Below are positions 1 through 8,825 of a stretch of DNA of 64,000 nt, in pieces. Position numbers and translations under genes: made by a program. The stretch's first letter is position 1. Every line of letters starts with the position of its first letter. The notes beneath the pieces were generated by a model that was not told the DNA's origin, did no database searches, and worked only from the letters and a program-made list of their open reading frames with translations. The stretch lies in contig NZ_JNNU01000002.1 in assembly GCF_000732195.1 (NCBI RefSeq), positions 496,001 to 560,000 on the forward strand, written 5' to 3'. Origin of the DNA: Neorhizobium vignae. Its GTDB lineage: Bacteria > Pseudomonadota > Alphaproteobacteria > Rhizobiales > Rhizobiaceae.

Positions 1-691
1 CGGAGACGAACCCGCCCGCCTCGCGGATGAGGATCAGGCCAGCGGCCATGTCCCAGGGAGAAAGATCGGTTTCCCAGAAGCCGTCGAGACGGCCGGCAGC
101 CACATAGGCAAGGTCGAGGGCGGCCGCGCCGAACCGGCGCATGCCGGCCACTTCGCCCATCACGTGGCGCAGTTCGACGAGGAACTTGCCGTGATTGCCG
201 CGGCCGAGATGCGGCATGCCGCAGCCGATCACGCAGTCGGACAGCACCCGGCGGGCAGCGACGCGGATGCGGCGGTCGTTCATGAAGGCGCCGCCGCCCT
301 TTTCGGCGGTGAACAGCTCGTCGGTCGCAGGATTGAACACGACGCCGGCAACCACTTCCCCGTTGCGCTCGAGCGCGATGGAGACTGCGAACTGCGGAAT
401 GCCGTGCAGGAAGTTGGTGGTGCCGTCGAGCGGATCGACGATCCAGCGATGCGCGCCGTCGGTGCCCTTCAGCTCCTCACTCTCCTCGCCGAGGAAACCG
501 TAGGTCGGACGCGATTTCAGCAGCTCGTCGCGGACGATCTTTTCTGCCTTCAGATCCGCCTGGGACACGAAATCGCTGGGGCCTTTCACCGAAACCTGCA
601 GGTTCTGCACCTCGCCGAAATCTCTGGAAAGCGACTTGCCTGCCTTGAGGGCAGCCTGAACCATGACGTTGAGAAGGGCAGAGCGGGCCAT
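1..691 (-). CDS. suhB: Inositol monophosphatase family protein (SuhB-like), 3' end cut by window edge
   Basis: The first ~230 residues of a Mg2+-dependent inositol-1-phosphate phosphatase-type enzyme are visible; the family is usually about 265 residues, so the C-terminus lies outside the window. The reverse strand starts MARSALLNVMVQAALKAG at 691. The metal-binding motif WIVDPLDGTTNFLHG and an upstream GEESE acidic motif are both present, as is the late motif WDMAAG. These are the family's three metal-binding signatures. Rhizobial members are annotated as inositol monophosphatase or SuhB; whether this one acts on inositol phosphate, on fructose bisphosphate or in RNA-polymerase-associated roles cannot be told from sequence. 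Confidence 0.9.
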   Translation of the reverse strand, partial: MARSALLNVMVQAALKAGKSLSRDFGEVQNLQVSVKGPSDFVSQADLKAEKIVRDELLKSRPTYGFLGEESEELKGTDGAHRWIVDPLDGTTNFLHGIPQFAVSIALERNGEVVAGVVFNPATDELFTAEKGGGAFMNDRRIRVAARRVLSDCVIGCGMPHLGRGNHGKFLVELRHVMGEVAGMRRFGAAALDLAYVAAGRLDGFWETDLSPWDMAAGLILIREAGGFVS

Positions 692-878
692 GCGGGAAAT
701 CCTTGGGGTTGTCCCGACTTGTCGTCTGGACGGGACGGCGTTTTATGAGCGATTTTGTGATTGGCGGCTTCAAGACCATAAAACAGCGCGAAATTCAAGC
801 CGTCCGCCGGAATGCGGGTATTGCTGCCGCCGACCGCGTCTGTAAAATTGGTGCTCGACGGCTCCGGAGGAATGCAGA

Positions 879-1214
879 ATGAAGGCCACGCTGCCGCTGA
901 CCTTGAGCCTGGCGCTGCTCACCACCATGATCGCGGCGTCGCTCGCCGCATGGCTCATGATAATGCCGGGCACCGAACTCGCGGTGCATTTCGGCCTCGA
1001 CGGCAGGCCCGACCGCTATGCGCCAGCGCCTTTTGCGCTATCGATCATCCCCGTCGCAGCGCTCCTTTCGACCTGGATATTTGCGCTCGCCCCGCGCTTC
1101 GACCGCAAGGCTGTTGATAAGCCGGTCCTCTATACGGCCCTTTGGATCTTCGTCATTACCGCGCTGGCGGGAGGCCACGCACTGATCGTCGGTCACGCAT
1201 TGTCGGGAAACTGA
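879..1214 (+). CDS. Small membrane protein with DUF1648-like N-terminus
   Basis: A 111-residue protein with three predicted membrane helices (about residues 5-26, 45-70 and 85-108). The segment between helices 1 and 2 (PGTELAVHFGLDGRPDRY) resembles the DUF1648 signature, in which a short periplasmic loop with an HF-x-x-x-G-x-P-D pattern follows the first helix. DUF1648 is found in SdpI-type immunity proteins and other small membrane proteins. A good ribosome site, GGAGGAATGCAG, precedes the ATG. It stands alone, divergent from suhB across about 190 bp. Function unknown. Confidence 0.75.
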   Translation: MKATLPLTLSLALLTTMIAASLAAWLMIMPGTELAVHFGLDGRPDRYAPAPFALSIIPVAALLSTWIFALAPRFDRKAVDKPVLYTALWIFVITALAGGHALIVGHALSGN

Positions 1215-1310
1215 TCGAGCGCGGTTGTCGATCCTCGCGTCAAGCCATGGGAAGGACGAGGAGATTGTCCACCGCATCCGGGCGCTTCGCTTTGGCTCGG
1301 CCGTCGCGCC

Positions 1311-2456
1311 TCACCCACGCCGGAACTTGTTCGCCGCCTCGATCGCGCGGCGCTGCTGATCTTCGTTGATCCCGAGATAGAAATCCTCGAGCTCCGGGTC
1401 CTGAAGGCCGGCCCGGCGCGACAGCACGTACCACTTCGCCGCTTCGACCGGATCAGGCCGAGTGCCGAGCGCGTTGACATAGAGATGCGCGAGCTTGTTC
1501 TGGGCGACGACATTGCCGCGATGGGCGGCGATCCGCAGCCACTCGAAACCCTTTTCGTAATCGCGGTCTCCCGCCACGCCGTTGACCAGCCAGAGGCCCA
1601 TGTCGAGCTGCGCGGTGTCGAAACCGGCCGTTGCGGCGCGCTCCAGCCATTCGCGGGCCCGCGCCTTCTTTTCAGCCGGAAGGTCCTTCAGCGTCACATA
1701 GACCTGCGCCACCGCATATTGGCTGTCGGCGACGCCCTGCCTTGCGGATTTTTCGTAGAAGGGCAGCGCCCGATGCAGGCCCTTGTCGCCCGGATTTTCG
1801 GAAACCAGGATCTGCGCCCAGTTGAATTGCGCCGAAGCATTGCCGGCTTCGGCGGCCTTGCGCATCAGATCGTCGGCTTTTGACTTGTCGCGGGGAACAT
1901 CGCGCCCGGTCATCAACAGCAGCGCATATTGGAACATGGCCGCCGGGTCCCCGCCTTCCGCCCCCTTCTGATACCAATATGCCGCCGTCTTCGCATCCCG
2001 CTTGATGCCAAGCCCCTTGGTCATCATTTCCGCGACCAGCGTCTGGGCCGCCGCATCGCCGGCCCCGGCGCGGGTCAACGCCTTGTCGAGCGCCGTCACA
2101 TACATTCCGCGCTGGTAGGCTCCATAGGCATCGTCCACGGTACCGGTATAAGCTTTTTCAGGCGGCGCGGGCGGCAGGGCTGCCCCCATCCGCTGGTAGA
2201 GTTCGACGCCGCCCGAGGGAACGATCCCGCTCGGCTGGCCATCTGGCTCTCTGGTTCCCTGCGCAGAACCGGGAACCGGCTGGATCTCGACCCGCCCCTT
2301 TTTCATCGGCTGGAAATTGGGCTCCAGCGGCCGGGTCACGGCCCTGGAGTTCGCCTGCGCCAGCGCAAGGCAGGGCATTGCCGCCGAAGCGATGAGCGTC
2401 GCCAGCAGCCCTTTCAGAATCACGCGGGAAAGGCGGTTCGACGGCATGGGCTCCAT
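1311..2456 (-). CDS. Exported Sel1-like repeat protein
   Basis: A 381-residue protein with an N-terminal signal peptide (positively charged start, hydrophobic stretch, cleavage near ALAQA around residue 34) followed by a proline-rich linker. Several Sel1-type tetratricopeptide repeats follow, with recurring A-x-x-W/Y-x-x-x-A-x-x-G and AQ-x-x-x-A patterns such as KTAAYWYQKGAEGG and GNVVAQNKLAHLY. Sel1 repeats make helical scaffolds for protein-protein contacts, here probably periplasmic. Its ATG (2456) shares one base with the TGA of the upstream thiE-like gene (TGATG), so translation is probably coupled. A TTG codon directly before is a possible alternative start. Confidence 0.85.
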   Translation of the reverse strand: MEPMPSNRLSRVILKGLLATLIASAAMPCLALAQANSRAVTRPLEPNFQPMKKGRVEIQPVPGSAQGTREPDGQPSGIVPSGGVELYQRMGAALPPAPPEKAYTGTVDDAYGAYQRGMYVTALDKALTRAGAGDAAAQTLVAEMMTKGLGIKRDAKTAAYWYQKGAEGGDPAAMFQYALLLMTGRDVPRDKSKADDLMRKAAEAGNASAQFNWAQILVSENPGDKGLHRALPFYEKSARQGVADSQYAVAQVYVTLKDLPAEKKARAREWLERAATAGFDTAQLDMGLWLVNGVAGDRDYEKGFEWLRIAAHRGNVVAQNKLAHLYVNALGTRPDPVEAAKWYVLSRRAGLQDPELEDFYLGINEDQQRRAIEAANKFRRG

Positions 2457-3109
2457 CAAGCCTCAAACCGTGGCGCTTTTTCGTCCAGAATTGCGTTGAC
2501 TTCGGCGACGGCGGCGCCTGGGCTCCGGGGGTTGGAAAATACCGCCTCCCTGAGTGCCACGAATTCCGCGCCGGTCTCCGCGACGGCAAGCGCCGAGGAC
2601 GTATCGGTGCCGCCCATGACGATGCAGGGAATCTCGATCATCGATGCCCACCATTCAGCAAGCGCCAGGTTCTTCGGATGCGCTTCGGGCTTGATGTCGC
2701 CGTCGAGCTTGCCGAAGAAGATATAGTCGGGGCGATGTTCGCCGATCGCCAGCGCCTGATGCCGGTCGGCCGCCCCGCCGGTGCCGACGATCATCTTCGG
2801 CACGAATTTCTCGATCGCCTCCCCCAGCTCGGTGAGGTCTCCGCCAAGATGCAGGCCATCCGCCTTGATGCGCCCGGCCACCCGGCTGTCCCCACAGATC
2901 AGCGCCGCAGCACCCGCCGCCTGGATCAGATCGACCAGCGCTTCCGCACGCTTCTGGAACGCCTGGTCGTCGAGCCCGTATTGCGGCACGATCACCGACG
3001 CAACGTCGCCCCCGGCAAGCGCTGCTTCGAGATCCTTGGCCTGCTGATCGGCATCGTCATATTGCGGCACGATCAGCACGAGGCGGCAGCGGTCTTCCTG
3101 TCCGGTCAT
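2456..3109 (-). CDS. Thiamine-phosphate synthase family protein (ThiE/TenI-like)
   Basis: A 217-residue TIM-barrel protein of the ThiE/TenI family. The family logic is seen in GLHLGGDLTELGEA (ThiE: D-G-x-H-L-G-x-x-D), DYIFFGKLDG (ThiE: Y-x-x-x-G-x-x) and IPCIVMGGTD (ThiE: P-x-x-A-I-G-G-I). The start at 3109 was chosen for the upstream GGGAAGAAAC site. Key ThiE substrate residues are altered: the pyrimidine/phosphate-binding segments are weaker than in true ThiE, so this may be the alphaproteobacterial thiE paralog rather than the housekeeping enzyme. It is coupled by a one-base stop/start overlap to the Sel1-repeat gene, an arrangement with no obvious metabolic meaning. Confidence 0.75.
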   Translation of the reverse strand: MTGQEDRCRLVLIVPQYDDADQQAKDLEAALAGGDVASVIVPQYGLDDQAFQKRAEALVDLIQAAGAAALICGDSRVAGRIKADGLHLGGDLTELGEAIEKFVPKMIVGTGGAADRHQALAIGEHRPDYIFFGKLDGDIKPEAHPKNLALAEWWASMIEIPCIVMGGTDTSSALAVAETGAEFVALREAVFSNPRSPGAAVAEVNAILDEKAPRFEA

Positions 3110-3227
3110 GTTTCTTCCCGTTCGGCGGATATCGGCTTGTGAAAATCCGCACTCGTTTTCTGTCCGCAAATTCGATAGACCGGACGGCCTGCCGGATCAA
3201 CCATTCCCTCATCGCCCCCGAGTCTTC

Positions 3228-3998
3228 ATGCCCGATACGCTTAGCCTCGCGTTCTTCACCTTCGCCATCCCCGCCGTTCTGCTTGTCGGCCTCTCGAAAG
3301 GAGGCATCGGCGGCGCAATCGGGCTACTCGGCGTGCCGCTGATGTCGCTCGCTGTCGATCCGGTCAAGGCGGCGGCGATCTTCCTGCCGATCCTGATCGT
3401 CATGGATATCGTCGCGTTATGGTCCTGGCGGAACTTCAACGACCGCAAGACGCTGCTGATGATCCTGCCCGGCGGCATCATCGGCATCGCGCTCGGCTGG
3501 GCGACTTCGGCCTATGTCTCCGACAATGCGCTGCGCCTCGTCATCGCCGTGGCGACGCTCCTGTTTACCGTGCGTTACTTCTGGCAGGTATACAGCCCCC
3601 GATCCAACCAGCCGAGGGCTCCCCTGCCGCACCGCCCGGGCGCCGCCACCTTCTGGGGCGCCTTGTCCGGTTACGCGAGCTTCGTCGCCCATGCCGGCGG
3701 GCCGCCGTTCCAGATCTACGTCCTGCCGATACGGCTCGATCCGAAAGCCTATACCGGCGCCAGCATCCGCTTCTTCGCGATCGTCAATGCGGTCAAGGTC
3801 ATCCCCTACTTCTTCCTCGGCGCACTCGACGCGGAGAACCTCACCATCTCCGCAACCCTTCTGCCCGTGGCCCTGATTGCGACCATGATCGGCGCGGCCG
3901 TCGTCAAGCATCTGAAGGCGGAGACCTTCTATCCGATGACTTACGGTCTGGCATTCTGCGCGGGATTGAAACTGTTGTGGGACGGCCTGCCGTTCTGA
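3228..3998 (+). CDS. TSUP (TauE/SafE) family permease
   Basis: A 256-residue integral membrane protein of the TauE/SafE family (sulfite/organosulfonate and related anion exporters). It has about eight hydrophobic segments. The N-terminal family motif GLSKGGIGGAIGLLGVPLMSL lies in the first repeat, and a matching second-half motif around GYASFVAHAGGPPFQIYVLP lies near the middle; the two motifs reflect the internal duplication of the family. The start at 3228 (MPDTLSLAFF) gives the usual length. It is divergent from the thiE-like gene. The transported substrate cannot be inferred. Confidence 0.88.
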   Translation: MPDTLSLAFFTFAIPAVLLVGLSKGGIGGAIGLLGVPLMSLAVDPVKAAAIFLPILIVMDIVALWSWRNFNDRKTLLMILPGGIIGIALGWATSAYVSDNALRLVIAVATLLFTVRYFWQVYSPRSNQPRAPLPHRPGAATFWGALSGYASFVAHAGGPPFQIYVLPIRLDPKAYTGASIRFFAIVNAVKVIPYFFLGALDAENLTISATLLPVALIATMIGAAVVKHLKAETFYPMTYGLAFCAGLKLLWDGLPF

Positions 3999-4112
3999 CC
4001 CGGCAAAGCAAACGCGGAGCAGCTAAAAAAGCAGCGCAAAATAAGGCGAGCAACATTATTGCGATGCACAATAAATCTTGCCGTTACCGAGCGTTTACCG
4101 TAAGTTCAACGC

Positions 4113-4373
4113 ATGACAAGCGTTGACCCCTTTGCAGCCATAGCTGATCCCAACCGGCGGTATCTGCTGGAGGAATTGCGGCGCGCCCCGAAAACCGTGA
4201 ACGAACTTGCGCAAGGACTGCCGATCAGCAGGCCTGCGGTGTCGCAGCATTTGAAGGCTCTTCTGGATAACAATCTGGTGAATGTGACGGCGGAAGGCAC
4301 GCGGCGCATCTATTCCGTCAACAGCAAGGGCTTCGACAGGCTGAACCTGTGGCTGGATCAGTTCTGGTCGTGA
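4113..4373 (+). CDS. ArsR-type winged-helix transcriptional regulator
   Basis: An 86-residue winged-helix DNA-binding protein. The sequence MTSVDPFAAIADPNRRYLLEEL is the typical start of the ArsR-like group that represses adjacent AHSA1/SRPBCC genes. The recognition helix region is GLPISRPAVSQHLKALLDNNLV, followed by the wing (VTAEGTRRIYSVN). There are no cysteine metal-sensor motifs, so it is probably not a metal sensor. No AHSA1 partner follows it here. No convincing Shine-Dalgarno site is seen before the ATG. Confidence 0.85.
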   Translation: MTSVDPFAAIADPNRRYLLEELRRAPKTVNELAQGLPISRPAVSQHLKALLDNNLVNVTAEGTRRIYSVNSKGFDRLNLWLDQFWS

Positions 4374-4523
4374 CGACCGGTTTTTAAACCGTGGGAATTT
4401 TGGCTCCCTTCCACGACCAGAACCTTGTCATTGTTATTTCTGGATTATTGGTTTGCCGCTTTTATTATTCGCCTCTGACTGATGAAAAAACCGGGCGAGC
4501 GGCGGGGTTCTCCTACTGAGGAA

Positions 4524-4700
4524 CTAATGACGCGTAGATGCCTTTAGGCGCTGCATTTGGTCCTTGATGCGCAGCTTGCGCCGCTTGAGTTCGGCTATTT
4601 CACGGTCGTCGGCGGAGGGGGACGCTAGAACGGTCTGGAGCTCCTCCTCCAAAGCACCGTGCTTCTTTTCAAGCGATGCGATATGAGCCTGGACGGTCAT
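4524..4700 (-). CDS. YdcH family DUF465 protein
   Basis: A 58-residue helical protein, MTVQAHIASLEKKHGALEEEL..., with the DUF465 pattern: a heptad-like helix, then the charged turn IAELKRRKLRIKDQMQRLK. The start at 4700 follows a GGAAGGAAC site. The family is widespread in proteobacteria as very small coiled-coil proteins of unknown role. It faces away from a second DUF465 gene about 230 bp away. Confidence 0.82.
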   Translation of the reverse strand: MTVQAHIASLEKKHGALEEELQTVLASPSADDREIAELKRRKLRIKDQMQRLKASTRH

Positions 4701-4931
4701 GTGGCATGTTCCTTCCTTAGTCACCTACCACGGCATTCCCTAATGCCGAGGCTTCAGGTTTACGAAGGAAGTGTGACACGATCGGCCGGCTTTGTCGAAG
4801 GTGAAATCATGGTTTCAAGTGGGCAAATTCGTGACCTTGTCTAACTTCCCGTTAACGCGGTTTGGTGGTAGAGGCTTGCGGAGAATGCCGGCGACCGCTG
4901 AAATGCCGGGCGTGAGAATGGGGACTGGAAT

Positions 4932-5135
4932 ATGGCAGATCAGGAACAGGCGGATGTCCGGCTGGTGCTTGCGAAACTTCGACAGGAACACGAGGATTAC
5001 GACGCCGCCATTAACGCCATGATCCAGGTCGGCTGCGACGCTCTTCGCGTGCAGCGCATGAAGAAGAAGAAACTGTCGCTGAAAGACAAGATGACTCAGC
5101 TCGAAGACCAGATTGTTCCGGACATCATCGCGTAA
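4932..5135 (+). CDS. YdcH family DUF465 protein
   Basis: A 67-residue helical protein with the DUF465 signature L-x-x-E-H-x-x-x-D, seen as [12 protein letters not shown], and the basic [18 protein letters not shown] segment. It sits just upstream of purE (10 bp between stop and start), so it probably shares a transcript with purEK. The divergent 4524-4700 gene is a paralog. Function unknown. Confidence 0.82.
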   Translation: MADQEQADVRLVLAKLRQEHEDYDAAINAMIQVGCDALRVQRMKKKKLSLKDKMTQLEDQIVPDIIA

Positions 5136-5145
5136 GGGTCCCGCC

Positions 5146-5643
5146 ATGTCTGAAAGACCTGCCGTCGCCATCATCATGGGCAGCCAGTCCGACTGGGAGA
5201 CCATGAAGAACGCCGCCGACACGCTGGAGGCGCTCGATATCGGCTACGAAGCCCGTATCATATCGGCGCATCGCACGCCGGAGCGGATGATGCAGTTCGC
5301 CAAGGGCGCCCGTGCCGAAGGTTTCCAGGTCATCATCGCCGGCGCCGGCGGTGCGGCCCACCTGCCCGGCATGACTGCCGCCATGACCCCGCTTCCGGTT
5401 TTCGGCGTGCCGGTTCAATCGAAGGCGCTGTCCGGCCAGGACAGCCTGCTGTCGATCGTCCAGATGCCGGCCGGCATTCCGGTCGGCACGCTTGCGATCG
5501 GCCGGGCCGGCGCCATCAACGCCGCGCTGCTGGCAGCCGCGGTTCTCGCCCTCAACGACGACGAAATCGCCGACCGGCTCGACGAATGGCGCGCCCGACA
5601 GAGTGCGGCCGTTGCCGACTATCCAATCGACGAGGCTCCATGA
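5146..5643 (+). CDS. purE: 5-(carboxyamino)imidazole ribonucleotide mutase PurE
   Basis: A 165-residue class I PurE, which converts N5-CAIR to CAIR in de novo purine synthesis in the cytoplasm. The diagnostic motifs are present: GSQSDWETM (phosphate loop), SAHRTPERM (active-site His) and [16 protein letters not shown]. The start at 5146 gives the normal N-terminus [13 protein letters not shown]. Its stop overlaps the purK start (ATGA at 5640-5643), as is common for purEK pairs. Confidence 0.97.
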   Translation: MSERPAVAIIMGSQSDWETMKNAADTLEALDIGYEARIISAHRTPERMMQFAKGARAEGFQVIIAGAGGAAHLPGMTAAMTPLPVFGVPVQSKALSGQDSLLSIVQMPAGIPVGTLAIGRAGAINAALLAAAVLALNDDEIADRLDEWRARQSAAVADYPIDEAP

Positions 5644-6719
5644 CTGTCCACACGATCGGCATTATCGGCGGCGGCCAGCTCGGCCGCATGCTGGCCATGG
5701 CCGCAGCCCGGCTGAATTTTCGGACGATCGTGCTCGAACCGCAGGCCGACTGCCCGGCAGCCCAGGTCGCCAACGCCCAGATCACCGCCGCCTACGACGA
5801 TCCGGCAGCGCTTGCCGAACTCGCCAGCCGCTGCGAGGTCGTCACCTACGAATTCGAGAACGTGCCGGTCACTGCTGCCGAGGCGCTGCAGCGCTCGGTG
5901 CCGGTCTATCCGCCGGCCAAGGCGCTCGATGTGTCGCAGGACCGGCTGACCGAAAAGCGCTTCCTGAATTCCTGCGGCATCGACACCGCCCGATTCCATG
6001 CCGTCGACAGCCAGTCCGACCTCGAAACGGCACTCGCAGATTTCGGCGGCCAGGGCGTCCTGAAGACCCGCCGGATGGGTTATGACGGCAAGGGCCAGCG
6101 CGTCTTCCGCTCCGCCGACGACAAACCCGCCGGCGCCTATGATGCGCTCGGCGGCGTGCCGCTGATTCTCGAAAGCTTCGTGCCCTTCGAGCGTGAAGTG
6201 TCGATCATCGCCGCCCGCGCCAGGGACGGCACGGTCGCCTGCTACGATCCGGCCGAGAACGTCCACCGCAACGGCATTCTCCACACATCCACCCTGCCCG
6301 CGAGGATCTCTAAGGCGACGGCGAAGACCGCCCGCGAATCGGCCGAGAAGCTGCTCGCCGCGCTCGATTATGTCGGCGTCATCGGCATGGAGTTCTTCGT
6401 GATGGCGGATGGCACGCTGATCGCCAACGAAATCGCCCCGCGCGTCCACAATTCCGGCCACTGGACGGAGGCCGCCTGCGTCATCTCTCAGTTCGAACAG
6501 CATATCCGCGCTGTCGCAGGGCTTACTCTCGGCAACCCGCACCGCCATTCCGACTGCGTGATGACCAACCTGATCGGCGACGATATTCTGGACGTGCCGG
6601 CCTGGCTTCTGAGGAAAGACGTCCTCGTCCACCTCTATGGCAAGACGGAATCCCGACCGGGCCGGAAAATGGGCCATGTGACCGAATTGAACGGCCTGAA
6701 AACGCCGTCACAAGGTTGA
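5640..6719 (+). CDS. purK: 5-(carboxyamino)imidazole ribonucleotide synthase PurK
   Basis: A 359-residue ATP-grasp enzyme that carboxylates AIR to N5-CAIR using ATP and bicarbonate, working directly before PurE. It has an N-terminal [16 protein letters not shown] dinucleotide-like loop, the ATP-grasp region ([14 protein letters not shown], with the ATP-binding Lys) and the metal-ligand segment [17 protein letters not shown]. It overlaps purE by four bases, implying coupled translation. Confidence 0.97.
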   Translation: MTVHTIGIIGGGQLGRMLAMAAARLNFRTIVLEPQADCPAAQVANAQITAAYDDPAALAELASRCEVVTYEFENVPVTAAEALQRSVPVYPPAKALDVSQDRLTEKRFLNSCGIDTARFHAVDSQSDLETALADFGGQGVLKTRRMGYDGKGQRVFRSADDKPAGAYDALGGVPLILESFVPFEREVSIIAARARDGTVACYDPAENVHRNGILHTSTLPARISKATAKTARESAEKLLAALDYVGVIGMEFFVMADGTLIANEIAPRVHNSGHWTEAACVISQFEQHIRAVAGLTLGNPHRHSDCVMTNLIGDDILDVPAWLLRKDVLVHLYGKTESRPGRKMGHVTELNGLKTPSQG

Positions 6720-6843
6720 CACGCAGATTGCCTCGGGTTATCTGCACGCCCAACTGAGAGCGTGCCCCCTCGAAGAATCTTGGCGGCGCGCTTTTGATTG
6801 ATAGACATGCGGCTTCGAGCCCACAGACTGCTGGACCAGGAAA

Positions 6844-6969
6844 ATGAAGATCAAGAACTCGCTTAAGGCGCTGAAGGCTCGTCACCGCGATAACCGTCTG
6901 GTTCGCCGCAAGGGCCGCGTTTACATCATCAACAAGCAGAACCCGCGCTTCAAGGCTCGTCAGGGCTGA
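6844..6969 (+). CDS. rpmJ: 50S ribosomal protein L36, zinc-free (C-minus) type
   Basis: A 41-residue reading frame starting [20 protein letters not shown] and ending in NPRFKARQG. This is the longer L36 form typical of alphaproteobacteria. The four zinc-ligand positions of classical L36 (C..C..C..H) are replaced, so it does not bind zinc. It lies alone between purK and a TPR gene, with about 120 bp upstream for its own promoter. Too short for most ORF callers but unmistakable by sequence. Confidence 0.96.
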   Translation: MKIKNSLKALKARHRDNRLVRRKGRVYIINKQNPRFKARQG

Positions 6970-7068
6970 TACAGGCAATCGGCTTCGGCCTCGACCGCAG
7001 CCGATCAAATTGTCGATAACACGACAAATCGGGTTTGACCTTCAGCGCAGGCGGATTACCTTATCCGC

Positions 7069-7689
7069 ATGCGCTATTTTCGTTTCAGCACCCTGATTCT
7101 CGCCGCGAGCCTCGCCGCTTCGTCCGCTCACGCCCAGACAGCGACGCCCAAGCCGCCCGCAGCCCCCCCTGCCGCCGCCCCGGTCATTCCGGCTGTCGCC
7201 CAGAAACCGGGCAAGCCCGTGGATCCGTTGTTCGACGCCCTGAAGCGCGAACGCAATCCGGAAAAGGCACGCGGCATCGCCAGCCAGATCATCGCCGACC
7301 TCAACGACTCGGGCAGCGCCACCGTCAACCTGCTGATGCAGTGGTCTGCGACCGCCATCAAGGAAAAGCGCAACGCCGCGGCGCTCGATTTCCTGGACCA
7401 GGTGACCGTGCTCGATCCCGCCTTTGCCGAAGGCTGGAACCGTCGCGCCACGCTGCATTACACGATGGGCAATCCGCGCAAATCCATGGCCGACATCGCC
7501 GAAGTGCTGAAGCGCGAGCCGCGCCATTTCGGAGCCCTGGCCGGCATGGCCGGCATCCTCAGCGAAGCCGGCAAGGACGATCTGGCGCTGAAGGCATGGC
7601 AGGACTATCTCGCCGTCTACCCCGCCGACCGCGACGCTCAGGAAGCCGTCACCAAGCTTTCCGAGAAGCTCGCCGGCAACCGGACCTGA
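7069..7689 (+). CDS. Exported TPR-repeat protein
   Basis: A 206-residue protein with a clear signal peptide (MRYFRFSTLILAASLAASS..., cleavage after AHA near residue 22) and a proline/alanine linker. Tetratricopeptide repeats occupy about residues 95-190 (AEGWNRRATLHYTMGNPRKSM, HFGALAGMAGILSEAGKDDLALKA). It is probably a periplasmic scaffold protein. The following alpha/beta hydrolase starts 20 bp after its stop, suggesting one transcript. Confidence 0.82.
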   Translation: MRYFRFSTLILAASLAASSAHAQTATPKPPAAPPAAAPVIPAVAQKPGKPVDPLFDALKRERNPEKARGIASQIIADLNDSGSATVNLLMQWSATAIKEKRNAAALDFLDQVTVLDPAFAEGWNRRATLHYTMGNPRKSMADIAEVLKREPRHFGALAGMAGILSEAGKDDLALKAWQDYLAVYPADRDAQEAVTKLSEKLAGNRT

Positions 7690-7709
7690 AGCCCTACGGC
7701 AGCCCATCC

Positions 7710-8750
7710 ATGATGATCTTGCCCCTTGCCATCGCCGGCATTGTTGCCGCCGCGTTTTGCTTCACCGCCTGGAAGGCGAAGGCGATCGAGACCGAATTTC
7801 CGAATACCGGCGAACTGATCGACGTTGGCGGCTTTTCCTTGAATTCGCTGCATGTGCCGAAGCCTGCCGGCGCCGATCTCCCGGCGATCGTCTTCATTCA
7901 TGGGGCGAGCGGCAATTTACGCGATCAGGAGGCGGCCTTCCGCAAGGCGCTCGAAGGCCGCGCCGAAATGCTCTTCGTCGACCGGCCGGGCCACGGGTAT
8001 TCCGAGCGCGGCGGCCCTGAAAACGATTTCCCGGACGGCCAGGCGGCGGCGATCGCAAGGTTGATGGAAAAGCGCGGCATCGACAAGGCGATCATATCAG
8101 GCCATTCCTTCGGCGGCGCGATTGCCGCGAGCTTCGGCCTCTACCATCCGGAGAAGACCGCCGGTCTGCTGTTTCTGGCGCCAGCCACCCATCCCTGGCC
8201 CGGTCGGATCGACTGGTACTACAATCTCACCGCCCGCCCGGTCATCGGCCGGCTGTTCAGCCATCTTCTCGCCCTGCCGGCCGGCCTCATGGTGATGAAG
8301 GCCGCCACGCGCTCGGTCTTCCATCCCAACCCCTGTCCCGAGACCTATCTTCGCGACGGCGCGCCATATCTGGTCCTGCGCCCGAACGTGTTTCGCAGCA
8401 ACGCCATCGACGTCGCCAACCTCAACGGCTACGTGACGCGCGTCGCGCCGCGATATACGGAGATTGCTGCGCCGACGGTGATCATCACCGGCGACAGCGA
8501 TGCGATCGTCGCGGAAGAAATCCATTCGCGCGGCCTTGCCCGCGATATCGCCGGGTCCGAACTCGTCTCCATCCGCAATCTCGGCCACAAGCCGGATTAT
8601 CTGGCGATCGATGTGGCGATTGCGGCAATCGAAAAACTCGCCGGCCTCCCCCGCGACCTGAAGGCCGCCGCCCACATCGCGGAAGCGCGCATCGCGCCGG
8701 CCGCGGAAGACTCGGCTCCCGAGATGGATCTCTCGATCGAGAAAACCTGA
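7710..8750 (+). CDS. Alpha/beta-fold hydrolase, membrane-anchored
   Basis: A 346-residue alpha/beta hydrolase. An N-terminal hydrophobic segment (about residues 3-20, ILPLAIAGIVAAAFCFTAW) looks like a signal anchor. The oxyanion region VFIHGASGN precedes the nucleophile elbow GHSFGGA (Ser nucleophile, about residue 132). The acid is likely the Asp in ITGDSDAIV, and the catalytic His is in NLGHKPDY near residue 292. Substrate unknown; closest in style to haloperoxidase/hydrolase-type rhizobial homologs. It probably shares a transcript with the TPR gene. Confidence 0.85.
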   Translation: MMILPLAIAGIVAAAFCFTAWKAKAIETEFPNTGELIDVGGFSLNSLHVPKPAGADLPAIVFIHGASGNLRDQEAAFRKALEGRAEMLFVDRPGHGYSERGGPENDFPDGQAAAIARLMEKRGIDKAIISGHSFGGAIAASFGLYHPEKTAGLLFLAPATHPWPGRIDWYYNLTARPVIGRLFSHLLALPAGLMVMKAATRSVFHPNPCPETYLRDGAPYLVLRPNVFRSNAIDVANLNGYVTRVAPRYTEIAAPTVIITGDSDAIVAEEIHSRGLARDIAGSELVSIRNLGHKPDYLAIDVAIAAIEKLAGLPRDLKAAAHIAEARIAPAAEDSAPEMDLSIEKT

Positions 8751-8825
8751 GCCTTGCTCGGACGACGCCAGCCCGAAGCAAGCTGACCGTCCCAACCTCC
8801 GGCCACACGGAATCGGAGAGACGAG

